Assembly: GCA_046729255.1 (NCBI GenBank)
Contig: JBKPGF010000047.1
Location: forward strand, 1 to 28,574
Length of the DNA stretch: 28,574 nt
DNA from: PALSA-612 sp046729255
GTDB lineage: Bacteria > Actinomycetota > Thermoleophilia > Gaiellales > Gaiellaceae
Direction: 5' to 3'
The translations under genes were made by a program, and so were the position numbers. The notes below the pieces were generated by a model. The model was not told where the DNA came from. It did not search any database and was given only the letters and a program-made list of their open reading frames with translations. Below, piece after piece: positions 13,526 to 20,566 of the stretch (within the stretch, counting starts at the first letter, position 1; each line of letters starts with the position of its first letter).

Positions 13526-15049
13526 GAGCGATTCTGTGGAGCTCTTGATCTCGGCGACGAGCGGACGAAGATCGAGCGGGTTGAAGCCGAGGCGCGCCGC
13601 CACGTCCTCGCTCGAGGGCTGGGTGCCTTCCCAGAAGAGCTTCCGCAGGAGGTCGCCCGTCGTCTGGTCACGCCACCACTCCTCGCCCACCTCGCCGATG
13701 AGATACGAGCGGACCTGGGCGGAGCGGATCCACGCTCGGAGGTAGTCGGCAGAGTAGAAGCCCGCGTCCATGTCGGCGACGAAGCCGTCCGCGCGGTAGA
13801 CGTAGCCCGTCGCCTCGGTCAGCCGGTCCGCGTAGCCCTCCGACGTGCCGCCGTCCTCGGGGAACCGCGACCAGAAGTCGAGCTCGTACTCGAGCTTCGC
13901 CGTGTAGCGGCGGAAGAGATACGCGTGGAGAAAGATCGTGGCCTCGGCGTTCTCCGCAGCCTGCTTCGCCGAGAGTTCGAAGTACTGCTCGTGCCAGGCC
14001 GGCTCGCGCGTCACCGACTCGACCAGGAAGGCATAGATCTCGGTCAGCGCGTTGTCGCGAGAGAGCGCGCGGAACGTGTACGGCAGCTCGGGGTCGACGC
14101 CTGCGTAGTGGAGGGCGTGACCCGCCTCGTGCATGAAGCTCCGGTAGTCGGGCAGGCCGCCCTGAGCCCTCGTGATCAGGTGGACGACCGTCGGCGGGTC
14201 GGAAGCGATGACACAGGCGCGGGGCGACTTCTGCGGACGATCGTCGAGATCGGTGCGGATGTTCGAGTCACCCGCCAGGTCGAACCCGAGCTCCGCGAGC
14301 GTCGCGAGACACACCTCCACGCTGCGCTCCTTCGGGTACGTGTCGGCCAGCGGCGACAGCCGGCGCACGTACGCGGCGTGATACGACGAGGGCGAGGCGG
14401 GTCGTTCCGGCCCCAGGAGCCGGTCGAACCAGCGATCGCGCATCTCGACGTACGAGTCCTCCACGAGGGCGCTACCGTCCGCGACGACGTCCGCGAGCTG
14501 GCGAAGGGAGATGCCCTTGTCGTCCTCGCTACGGAGCACGGGATCCTCGATGCCCGTCAAGTCCGTGCGCACCTTCTCGGCCGCGCGAGCCACTTCGAGG
14601 CGGCGCTCGTTCATCGTCGCCGTCGCGTCGGCGTGGATCTCGCCCAGCTCCTCCCGTTCGCCGTACTCGTCGAGGACTGCCAGCCTCGCGTCGGCGGTCC
14701 GCAGCGGAATGTTCTCGCCGCGGAAGTCGACGCGGATCGCGAGCAGCTCGTTCTGCACCTCGTCCTGCATGTGGACGAGGTCGCGGGCCAGCAGCCCACG
14801 CTCGCAGCTCTTTCGGATGCGGTAGAGACGCTCGCGCTCGCTGCCTTCGGGCTCGGCTTCCTCAGCGGAACGCAGCGCTTCGAGCTGCTCGGTGGTAAAG
14901 AGATCGGCGTACTTGGCGACGATCGCCGCCGCCTCGGAGCGCTCCTTCTCACCGACCCGAACGGCGCGCCCCTCCTCCGCGCGCTCGAAAGCGTACCTAC
15001 GGAGGGCCGTTTCGAACTCCTCAGGTGTGCGCACGTCCGGGGTCGCCAC
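13511..15049 (-). CDS. M3-like zinc metallopeptidase (oligoendopeptidase type)
   Basis: A 512-residue, mostly helical zinc peptidase. The zinc site is HEAGH at residues 307-311 in SFMHEAGHALHYAG, with a third-ligand candidate Glu337 in NALTEIYAFLVE, the spacing expected for gluzincins of the M3/M32 group. No signal peptide, so cytoplasmic; family members trim short peptides. The N-terminal 300 residues form the charged helical cap typical of M3 enzymes. Start GTG 15049 lies six bases after a TAGATT box on the minus strand, without a ribosome binding site. A 21-bp tandem duplication overlaps the C-terminal codons and stop. It is divergent from a small membrane protein gene, 32 bases away. Confidence 0.87.
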   Translation of the reverse strand: MATPDVRTPEEFETALRRYAFERAEEGRAVRVGEKERSEAAAIVAKYADLFTTEQLEALRSAEEAEPEGSERERLYRIRKSCERGLLARDLVHMQDEVQNELLAIRVDFRGENIPLRTADARLAVLDEYGEREELGEIHADATATMNERRLEVARAAEKVRTDLTGIEDPVLRSEDDKGISLRQLADVVADGSALVEDSYVEMRDRWFDRLLGPERPASPSSYHAAYVRRLSPLADTYPKERSVEVCLATLAELGFDLAGDSNIRTDLDDRPQKSPRACVIASDPPTVVHLITRAQGGLPDYRSFMHEAGHALHYAGVDPELPYTFRALSRDNALTEIYAFLVESVTREPAWHEQYFELSAKQAAENAEATIFLHAYLFRRYTAKLEYELDFWSRFPEDGGTSEGYADRLTEATGYVYRADGFVADMDAGFYSADYLRAWIRSAQVRSYLIGEVGEEWWRDQTTGDLLRKLFWEGTQPSSEDVAARLGFNPLDLRPLVAEIKSSTESLGAAR

Positions 15050-15081
15050 GGCGGGAATCTACTACGCCGTTATCATCGAGC
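15050..15081. promoter_or_regulatory. Divergent leaderless promoter pair, peptidase / membrane protein
   Basis: Minus: TAGATT (15061-15056), six bases, GTG 15049. Plus: TATCAT (15071-15076), five bases (15077-15081), GTG 15082. The whole gap is 32 bases, leaving no room for leaders or ribosome binding sites. This is one of the clearest leaderless pairs in the window. Confidence 0.6.
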
Positions 15082-15648
15082 GTGGCCGTGTCGTACTCCG
15101 GGGTCACCCGCGAGCAGTACGCAACCGCGCTCGACGGTCTGTGGAGCGACTTGACCGGTGCGCTCACCCGCCTGGAGCGAATCGCGGCCGAGCCCGACGA
15201 GTTGGGCGAGGACACGCTCGAGGTGCTGCCGGTGCTCCAGTACTCGCTGCACCGTGCCGGCGAGTCGATCCACGGCCTGGCGCCCATGCCCGCGACGGCC
15301 GACGCTCACCGCGAGCTGGCCGCAGCGCTCGAGGACGCACGGGACGTGACCGGCGACGTCGCGTCGCTGCTGGAGGCGGACGACCGCGACGGCGCGGCCG
15401 AGCTCGTCCACGAGTGGCGGGGCGCGCTCTTCCGCGTGCGACTCGCCCGGCGGCGGTTGATCCGGATGCCGCCCACGCTCGCTCGCACGGTGGACGAGCC
15501 GCGCGCGACGGCGCTGGCGGCCGGTGCCGTGGCGCTCCTGGCGGCCGGCACAGCGGCGTTCCTCGCCGGCGCGGTGCTCGTCATCTGGCCGCTGTGGGCC
15601 GCGGGCCTCGGCCTCGTGGCGACGTCAATGCTCGTCTTCAGGCCTTAA
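15082..15648 (+). CDS. Helical protein with C-terminal membrane hairpin
   Basis: A 188-residue protein. Residues 1-140 form a charged four-helix type domain (TREQYATALDGLWSDLTGAL, HRAGESIHGLAPMPATADAH and so on) without cysteines. Residues about 142-187 form two close membrane helices (ALAAGAVALLAAGTAAFLAG and VLVIWPLWAAGLGLVATSML). So a tail-anchored hairpin protein facing the cytoplasm. No family recognised. GTG 15082 follows a TATCAT box; GTG 15088 is an alternative. The stop TAA is followed at once by a structured palindromic element. Confidence 0.7.
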   Translation: MAVSYSGVTREQYATALDGLWSDLTGALTRLERIAAEPDELGEDTLEVLPVLQYSLHRAGESIHGLAPMPATADAHRELAAALEDARDVTGDVASLLEADDRDGAAELVHEWRGALFRVRLARRRLIRMPPTLARTVDEPRATALAAGAVALLAAGTAAFLAGAVLVIWPLWAAGLGLVATSMLVFRP

Positions 15649-15819
15649 GAGGGCTTGGCGAGACATCGACTGTGCCGTCCTTGACGCGCTTGATCGCGCC
15701 GAGGCGGCGTCTTCGGTCGCCCACATACGCTTCGCCTGCTGCGGTACGCGGGCTCCCTGTGTCCTGGCCTCGGCACGACTATCGCGTCCCGACGGCGAGC
15801 GACGTCCTGCCAAGCCCTC
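15649..15819 (+). repeat. Structured palindromic element, copy 1 of 2
   Basis: 171 nt closed by a perfect 11-bp stem, GAGGGCTTGGC (15649-15659) and GCCAAGCCCTC (15809-15819). It fills exactly the space between the TAA of the upstream gene and the TAG of gltX, which converge on it. Shared with copy 2 at 22505-22669 in the same relative order: CTGTGCCG (15670-15677), GCGGCGTC (15704-15711), TCGGTCGCCCAC (15713-15724) and the 16-base GTACGCGGGCTCCCTG (15744-15759). GCCC/GGGC and flanking bases make a core hairpin. No open reading frame of note. It may be a structured RNA made from the upstream transcript, or a dispersed extragenic palindrome. Confidence 0.75.
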
Positions 15820-17067
15820 CTAGCGCCGCAGGCGCTTCAACGTCTCGTCGCGACCGAGTAGCTCGATGCTCTCGAAGAGGCCGGGCGAGACCTTCGAGCC
15901 CGTGACCGCGATCCGGATCGACTGAAACGCCTCGCGCGGCTTCAGCTCGCGTTCGTCTGCCACCTGCCGCAGGGCAGCTTCGATCGACTTGGTCGCGAAC
16001 GGTTCCAGCGGTTCCAGCGTGTCGGCCGCGGCTGCCAGCAGCTCGCCGTTGCTGTCGAGCTGCCCAGCTTCCGGCTCCACGTCACGGAAGAGAAAGCCTG
16101 CGTACTCGGGGAACTCGGAGAGAAGCTCGATCTTCGCCTGCACGAGCGGCACCGCGCGCCTGACGAGCGTCTCGTCCCAGTCGTACCCCTGCTCGCGCAG
16201 CCAGGTGACGAGCGCATCGCCGTACACCTCCTCCGACAGCGCACGGAGGTAGACGCCGTTCATCCAGTCGAGTTTCTCGTAGTCGAAGACCGCCGGGCTC
16301 TTCGACACGCGGTCGAGGGAGAAGCGCTCGACGAGCTCGTCTCGGGACATGATCGTCGTCTTGTCGTCGTAGCTCCAGCCGAGCAGCGCGAGGTAGTTCA
16401 CGAGCGCGTCGGGGAAGTAGCCCTGCGCGCGGAACTCGTCTGTCGTCACCGAGCCATGTCGCTTGGAGAGCCCAGCGCCGTCGGAGCCGTTGACGAAGGG
16501 GACGTGGCCGTAACGGGGTAGCTCGGCGCCGAGCGCCTGCAGGATCTGAATCTGCTTGGGTGTGTTCGGGACGTGGTCCTGACCGCGGACGACGTGTGTG
16601 ATCCCGTCCAGCCAGTCCTCGACGGGCGAGGCGAAGTTGTAGGTGGGCCGGCCGTCCGAACGGAGAATGACGAGGTCGTCGAGAGCCTCGTTCTGGACGT
16701 CAATACGCCCCAGCACGAGGTCGTCCCACGACGTCGAGCCCTCGTCGGGCATGCGAAAGCGAATCGCCCCGTCGTCCTCGTAGGCGAGGCCTTCCTCGAC
16801 GAGCCGCCGTGCCTCGACCTGGCAGCGCTCGAGACGGTCGAGCTGGAACGTCACGTCGCCGTCCCACTCGAGCCCGAGCCACCGCAGCGAGCTCTGGATC
16901 TGCCCCGTCGCCTCGGCCACCTCCCGTCCGGTGTCCGTGTTCTCGATACGTAGGCGGAACTCGCCGCCCTCGTGCCGTGCGTACAGCCAGTTGAAGAGCG
17001 CCGTGCGCACGTTGCCGACGTGGAGGAAGCCCGTGGGGCTCGGGGCCATGCGGACGCGGACGGACAC
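15820..17067 (-). CDS. gltX: Glutamyl-tRNA synthetase, compact form
   Basis: A class I aminoacyl-tRNA synthetase of 415 residues that charges tRNA-Glu (and perhaps tRNA-Gln) with glutamate. HIGH motif as HVGN at 16-19 after APSPTGF, glutamate-site RIENTD at 40-45 (the family usually has IEDTD), YNFASPVEDWLDGITHVVRG at 143-162, KMSKS-type loop LSKRH at 200-204, and an alpha-helical anticodon-binding part from about 285. Common bacterial GluRS has about 470-490 residues; here the segment after GLAYEDD goes directly to AIRFRMPDEG, so the roughly 50-residue insert with the CxC...EEL region is absent. Start GTG 17067 is six bases after a TAACCT box. The TAG stop abuts the palindromic element. tRNA-Glu and tRNA-Gln are both in the window. 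Confidence 0.92.
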   Translation of the reverse strand: MSVRVRMAPSPTGFLHVGNVRTALFNWLYARHEGGEFRLRIENTDTGREVAEATGQIQSSLRWLGLEWDGDVTFQLDRLERCQVEARRLVEEGLAYEDDGAIRFRMPDEGSTSWDDLVLGRIDVQNEALDDLVILRSDGRPTYNFASPVEDWLDGITHVVRGQDHVPNTPKQIQILQALGAELPRYGHVPFVNGSDGAGLSKRHGSVTTDEFRAQGYFPDALVNYLALLGWSYDDKTTIMSRDELVERFSLDRVSKSPAVFDYEKLDWMNGVYLRALSEEVYGDALVTWLREQGYDWDETLVRRAVPLVQAKIELLSEFPEYAGFLFRDVEPEAGQLDSNGELLAAAADTLEPLEPFATKSIEAALRQVADERELKPREAFQSIRIAVTGSKVSPGLFESIELLGRDETLKRLRR

Positions 17068-17088
17068 ATCACTAGGTTATGCAGCAGC
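17068..17088. promoter_or_regulatory. Interlocking bidirectional -10, gltX / endonuclease gene
   Basis: The seven bases TAGGTTA (17073-17079) hold TAGGTT on the plus strand and TAACCT on the minus strand, one base apart. The minus box ends six bases before gltX GTG 17067; the plus box ends ten bases before GTG 17089. Confidence 0.5.
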
Positions 17089-17928
17089 GTGTTGTTCGGT
17101 GGTCACTGCGGCGGCGGGATCAAGAGCTCTATCGATCGCGCCGTCGAGATCGGTGCTGACGCCGTGCAGCTCTTCGCCCAGAGCCCGCGCGCGTGGCGCT
17201 ACCCCGAGCACGACCCAGCCGACCTCGAGGCGTTTCGGGTTCGGCGCGAGGAGTCCGGGCTCGGTGGCGCGTTCATCCACGCCCTCTACCTCCTGAACCT
17301 CGCGAGCGAGAAGCCCGACTTCTACGAGAAGAGCACGACGACACTCCGCCTGACGGTGGAGACCGCGAGCGCCATCGCCGTCGACGGTGTCTGCTTCCAC
17401 ACCGGCTCACATCTCGGGGGCGGGCTCGAGGGATCGCTCGACCGCGTCGCCGCCGCACTCGAGCCTGCGCTCGAAGCCTGCTCGGGCCCGACCTGGCTCC
17501 TGATCGAGAACACGGCCGGGTCAGGCGGCACCATCGGCCGCTCCGTCGACGAGCTGGCGACCATCGTCGACAGGCTCGGCCGTCATCCGCGGCTCGGCCT
17601 CTGCCTGGACTCCTGCCATCTGTACGCGTCCGGTTACGACGTCACCGACCGCGACGAGCTCGACCGGTTGCTGGAGGAGGTCGATGCGAAGATCGGGCTC
17701 GACCGTCTTCGTCTCCTGCACATCAACGACTCGAAGGCGCCGCTCGGGTCGAATCGCGACCGCCACGACGGTGTGCTGGCCGGCCTGATGGGTGAACAGC
17801 TCGGCGTCTTCGTCGGCCACCCAGAGCTTCAAGGGCTGCCTGCGGTGATCGAGACCGGCGCGGCGAGCCGCGGTCCGGATGCGGCCGACATCACCGCGCT
17901 GCGCGAGCTGCACGCCCGCTGGGCCTGA
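17089..17928 (+). CDS. nfo: Endonuclease IV-type TIM-barrel protein
   Basis: A 279-residue TIM-barrel protein of the AP endonuclease 2 / endonuclease IV family. These zinc enzymes cut DNA at abasic sites in base excision repair. Zinc-ligand regions can be seen in order: GGHCGGGIKSSIDRAVEIGA at the N-terminus (His4 in MLFGGH is a neighbour of the first strand), GGAFIHALYLLNLAS (His about 64), VCFHTGSHLGGG (His about 104), LLIENTAG (Glu), GLCLDSCHLYASGYD (Asp and His), LRLLHINDSK (His) and SNRDRHDGVL (Asp-x-His). All catalytic positions seem present. The start GTG 17089 matches the family N-terminus; the open frame upstream overlaps gltX and is not coding. Ends 11 bases from the convergent cysteine-rich gene. 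Confidence 0.88.
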   Translation: MLFGGHCGGGIKSSIDRAVEIGADAVQLFAQSPRAWRYPEHDPADLEAFRVRREESGLGGAFIHALYLLNLASEKPDFYEKSTTTLRLTVETASAIAVDGVCFHTGSHLGGGLEGSLDRVAAALEPALEACSGPTWLLIENTAGSGGTIGRSVDELATIVDRLGRHPRLGLCLDSCHLYASGYDVTDRDELDRLLEEVDAKIGLDRLRLLHINDSKAPLGSNRDRHDGVLAGLMGEQLGVFVGHPELQGLPAVIETGAASRGPDAADITALRELHARWA

Positions 17929-17939
17929 GCTCTCGCTGC

Positions 17940-18353
17940 TTACACGTCCTGGGCGACCTGGGCGAGCACGCGGAAGGCCGGCTCACCCACGGGCAGCTCC
18001 GAGAACTCCGGGTTGACGCACCCGAGCGACCCTTGGCGGCGCTCGTAGCACGAGACGACCTCTGCCCGGCACATCGGGAGCGGCCTCCGCGTCGCCCTCA
18101 CGGCCCCGAACCCGGCGCGGGTCTGCTCGGCCGCGAGCAACAGGTGCAGGTCGATCTCGCAGTCGTAGACCTTCTGCATGCAGCCGAGGTACGTGTGGCC
18201 GAACTCCTCGTACGCATACACGAAGGAGCACCCCCGCTCGAGACACGCTGCCGGGTAGACGACCTTCTCGCAGTGAACGTCGCACCGCCTGCACTGCGTC
18301 TCGTCCTGGGGCCGGAGGGGAAGGACGTCGGACGCGCCGGACGGTTGCCGCAT
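17940..18353 (-). CDS. Ten-cysteine small protein, unknown metal binder
   Basis: A 137-residue soluble protein with ten cysteines at 21, 24, 28, 37, 42, 58, 65, 95, 102 and 112. The N-terminal half holds CRRCDVHCEK, then PAACLERGCSFVYAYE and GCMQKVYDCEIDL, a spacing that suggests one or two zinc or iron-sulfur sites. The C-terminal half is plainer, with the last three cysteines spaced seven and ten apart. No signal peptide and no membrane segment. I know no name for the family. ATG 18353 is chosen because CACAAT ends six bases upstream with TTGCGG a further 18 bases away; a TTG 12 codons upstream is less likely. Confidence 0.78.
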   Translation of the reverse strand: MRQPSGASDVLPLRPQDETQCRRCDVHCEKVVYPAACLERGCSFVYAYEEFGHTYLGCMQKVYDCEIDLHLLLAAEQTRAGFGAVRATRRPLPMCRAEVVSCYERRQGSLGCVNPEFSELPVGEPAFRVLAQVAQDV

Positions 18354-18474
18354 GACCTGATTGTGGACACACGGCAACGTCCGCCGCAAGACTTGACTTC
18401 GGCACGCCGTTCAGGCATAGAGATGGGTTCCGCATCGGGAAAGCGGCGGAGGCGCTGCCGGATAGGGTTGCCCG
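18354..18474. promoter_or_regulatory. Divergent promoters, cysteine-rich gene / antiporter
   Basis: Minus: TTGCGG, 18 bases, CACAAT (18365-18360), six bases, ATG 18353. Plus: TAGGGT (18463-18468), six bases, GTG 18475. The 94 bases between the two -10 boxes show no hairpin or other pattern that I can support. Confidence 0.5.
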
Positions 18475-19518
18475 GTGCTCCGCCGTCTCCTCTGGGCCTC
18501 GCTGGCGCTGGGTCCGATCGTCCTCCTCCTCCACTACTTCACCGACATCGGCGACGTCGCGGAGTTCGTGCTGGCGTCGATCGCGCTAATCCCGCTCGCG
18601 TGGATCATCGGCGAGGCGACGGAGCATGCCGCGCATCACACCGGCCCCGGGATCGGCGGCTTCCTCAACGCGACGTTCGGCAACGCACCGGAGCTGATCA
18701 TCGCGCTGATCGCCCTGCACGAGGGGCTGACCGAGGTCGTGCGCGGCTCGCTCACGGGTAGCGTCGTAGGCAACCTCCTGCTCGTCCTCGGCTTCTCACT
18801 CACGCTCGGCGGCAGGGGACCGGTCGACAAGGTGTCGACCTTTACGTCACTGGCGCTGGTGGGCGTCGCCGTGCTGGCGTTTCTCATCCCCGCCATACCC
18901 AGCTGGCACGGCGACCCGGACCGGCATTCGATCGCCGTCATCTCCCTCCCGATCGCCATCGGACTGCTCGCCGTCTACGTCGTCGTGACGTGGCGCTCGC
19001 TGCGCCGCCACCACGAGCTTCACGCGTCAGCCGATCCCTCGGACGCAGGCTGGTCGCTCCGCGTTTCGCTCGCCGTCCTGGGAGCGGCGACGGTCGTGAC
19101 CGCCTTCGTGGCAGAGGTGCTCGTCGGCGCGATCGACACCTTCGCGGAGAAGGCCGGCCTCAGCGAGTTCTTCGTCGCGGCCGTGATCGTGGCCATCGTC
19201 GGCAACGCGGCCGAGCACGGGGGCGCGGTCGTCATCGCCCGGCGGGGCAACATCAAGCTCGCGGCCGAAATCGCGCTCGCGTCTGCTGCGCAGGTGGCGG
19301 TCTTCCTCATCCCGGCGGTCGTGATCATCTCGTGGGCGATCGAGCCGCTCGCCCTCGCGTTCCGCCCCGTCGAGGTCGGGGTCGTAGCGGCAGCGGCCGT
19401 GTTGACGGCGGCGTTGCTCGCCAACGCGCAATCCAGCAGGACGAAGGGCCTGGTGCTGATCGGCGCGTACGTGCTCGCGGCGGTGGCGTTCTTCGTCGCC
19501 GGCGACAGGAATCTCTAG
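18475..19518 (+). CDS. Ca2+/cation:H+ antiporter (CAX type)
   Basis: A 347-residue membrane protein with about eleven helices, of the CaCA superfamily, CAX branch. The two alpha repeats that form the ion site are clear: GGFLNATFGNAPELIIALIA at about 61-80 and VAIVGNAAEHGGAVVIARRG at about 240-259, each with the GN-A-E core. Between the halves lies a charged loop (RSLRRHHELHASADPSDAG). It should export calcium in exchange for protons, probably keeping cytoplasmic Ca2+ low. GTG 18475 is set by TAGGGT six bases upstream. Its stop overlaps the stop of the convergent threonine aldolase gene within CTAG. Confidence 0.92.
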   Translation: MLRRLLWASLALGPIVLLLHYFTDIGDVAEFVLASIALIPLAWIIGEATEHAAHHTGPGIGGFLNATFGNAPELIIALIALHEGLTEVVRGSLTGSVVGNLLLVLGFSLTLGGRGPVDKVSTFTSLALVGVAVLAFLIPAIPSWHGDPDRHSIAVISLPIAIGLLAVYVVVTWRSLRRHHELHASADPSDAGWSLRVSLAVLGAATVVTAFVAEVLVGAIDTFAEKAGLSEFFVAAVIVAIVGNAAEHGGAVVIARRGNIKLAAEIALASAAQVAVFLIPAVVIISWAIEPLALAFRPVEVGVVAAAAVLTAALLANAQSSRTKGLVLIGAYVLAAVAFFVAGDRNL

Positions 19519-20546
19519 GCGACTCTGACGGCGAGCGCCCGCGGGATCGCGTCCAGCGCGGCGTCGATGTGCTCGTCGTCGATCCCGAGATAGGTCGCCA
19601 GGCGGAGGACGCCGGGTCGCAGCCAGCCGACGAGCACGCCTTCGGAGACGATGCGCTCGGTCGCCTCCTCGGTCGTGAGGCCGAGGGGCTCGACCTCGAG
19701 GCCCACGAAGTTCGTCTCCACGGCGGCCGGGTCGACGGGGACGCCGGCCTCGGCCAGGCCCTCCGCCAGGCGCTTCGCACGAGCGTGGTCGTCAGCGAGC
19801 CGGTCGACGTGATGGTCGAGCGCGTAGACCGCGGCGGCCGCCACGATCCCTGCCTGTCGCATCGCCCCGCCGAAGAGGAACTTCGCGCGCCACGCCTTGC
19901 CCATCGTCTCCCGCGACCCTGCGAGCACGGCGCCCAGCGGGCAGCCGAGGCCCTTCGAGAAGCAGAGCGTGACGGAGTCGGCGACGCTCCCGTACTCGGC
20001 GGCGGACACGCCGCTCGCGACGGCGGCGTTCAGCAGCCGCGCGCCGTCGAGATGGATGACGAGCCCGAGCTCTCGCGCTGTCTCTGCAACCGACGCCAGC
20101 TCGTCGAGCGGCCACACGCGGCCGCCGGCGCTGCGGTGGGTCTGCTCGAGGACGACGACGCTCGGCGGCTGGATGTCGTCGGAGATGCTCACCACCTCGC
20201 GCAGCTGGTCGGGCGTGATGCGGCCCCGATCTCCGGTCAACGGGTGCGACACGAGGCCCGAGTGCACCGCGGGCCCCCCAGCTTCGAAGACGAGGACGTG
20301 CGTGCGCTCCTCCGCGATCAGCTCGCCGCCGCGCTCACTCTGAGTGAAGAGCGCGATCTGGTTCGCCATGGTCGCGGTCGGGAGGAACAGCGCCTCTTCC
20401 TGGCCGAGCAGCTCGGCTGCGCGGCGCTGGAGCTCGTTGACCGTCGGGTCCTCGCGCACCTGCTCGTCGCCCACACCGGCGGCCGCCATTGCAGCGCGCA
20501 TCTCAGGAGTCGGGTTGGTCGCCGTGTCGGAGCGCAAATCGATCAC
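19515..20546 (-). CDS. ltaE: Low-specificity L-threonine aldolase
   Basis: A 343-residue PLP enzyme of fold type I that splits L-threonine or L-allo-threonine into glycine and acetaldehyde. Features: N-terminal MIDLRSDTATNPT typical of the family; VFEAGGPAVHSG; the PLP-ring and phosphate residues in IHLDGARLLNAAVASG (Asp167); and the Schiff-base lysine Lys198 in TLCFSKGLGCPLG. The C-terminal small domain ends near LRLATYLGIDDEHID. Start GTG 20546 agrees with the family N-terminus; the open frame continues 35 codons upstream but would overlap rlmN. The glycine made here can enter the gcv operon encoded 5 kb away. Divergent from rlmN across 20 bases. Confidence 0.93.
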   Translation of the reverse strand: MIDLRSDTATNPTPEMRAAMAAAGVGDEQVREDPTVNELQRRAAELLGQEEALFLPTATMANQIALFTQSERGGELIAEERTHVLVFEAGGPAVHSGLVSHPLTGDRGRITPDQLREVVSISDDIQPPSVVVLEQTHRSAGGRVWPLDELASVAETARELGLVIHLDGARLLNAAVASGVSAAEYGSVADSVTLCFSKGLGCPLGAVLAGSRETMGKAWRAKFLFGGAMRQAGIVAAAAVYALDHHVDRLADDHARAKRLAEGLAEAGVPVDPAAVETNFVGLEVEPLGLTTEEATERIVSEGVLVGWLRPGVLRLATYLGIDDEHIDAALDAIPRALAVRVA

Positions 20547-20566
20547 GGGGCTATTCTCGCAAGGCG
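20547..20566. promoter_or_regulatory. Interlocking bidirectional -10, ltaE / rlmN
   Basis: Only 20 bases separate the two start codons. TATTCT (20552-20557, plus) and GAGAAT (20558-20553, minus) overlap by five bases with the same one-base offset as at gltX/nfo. The minus box ends six bases before GTG 20546, the plus box nine bases before ATG 20567. Confidence 0.5.

Noticed and set aside
13151..15154. A 667-codon plus-strand frame opposite the M3 peptidase
   Set aside because: It spans a secreted-protein gene and the peptidase on the other strand and has shadow composition.
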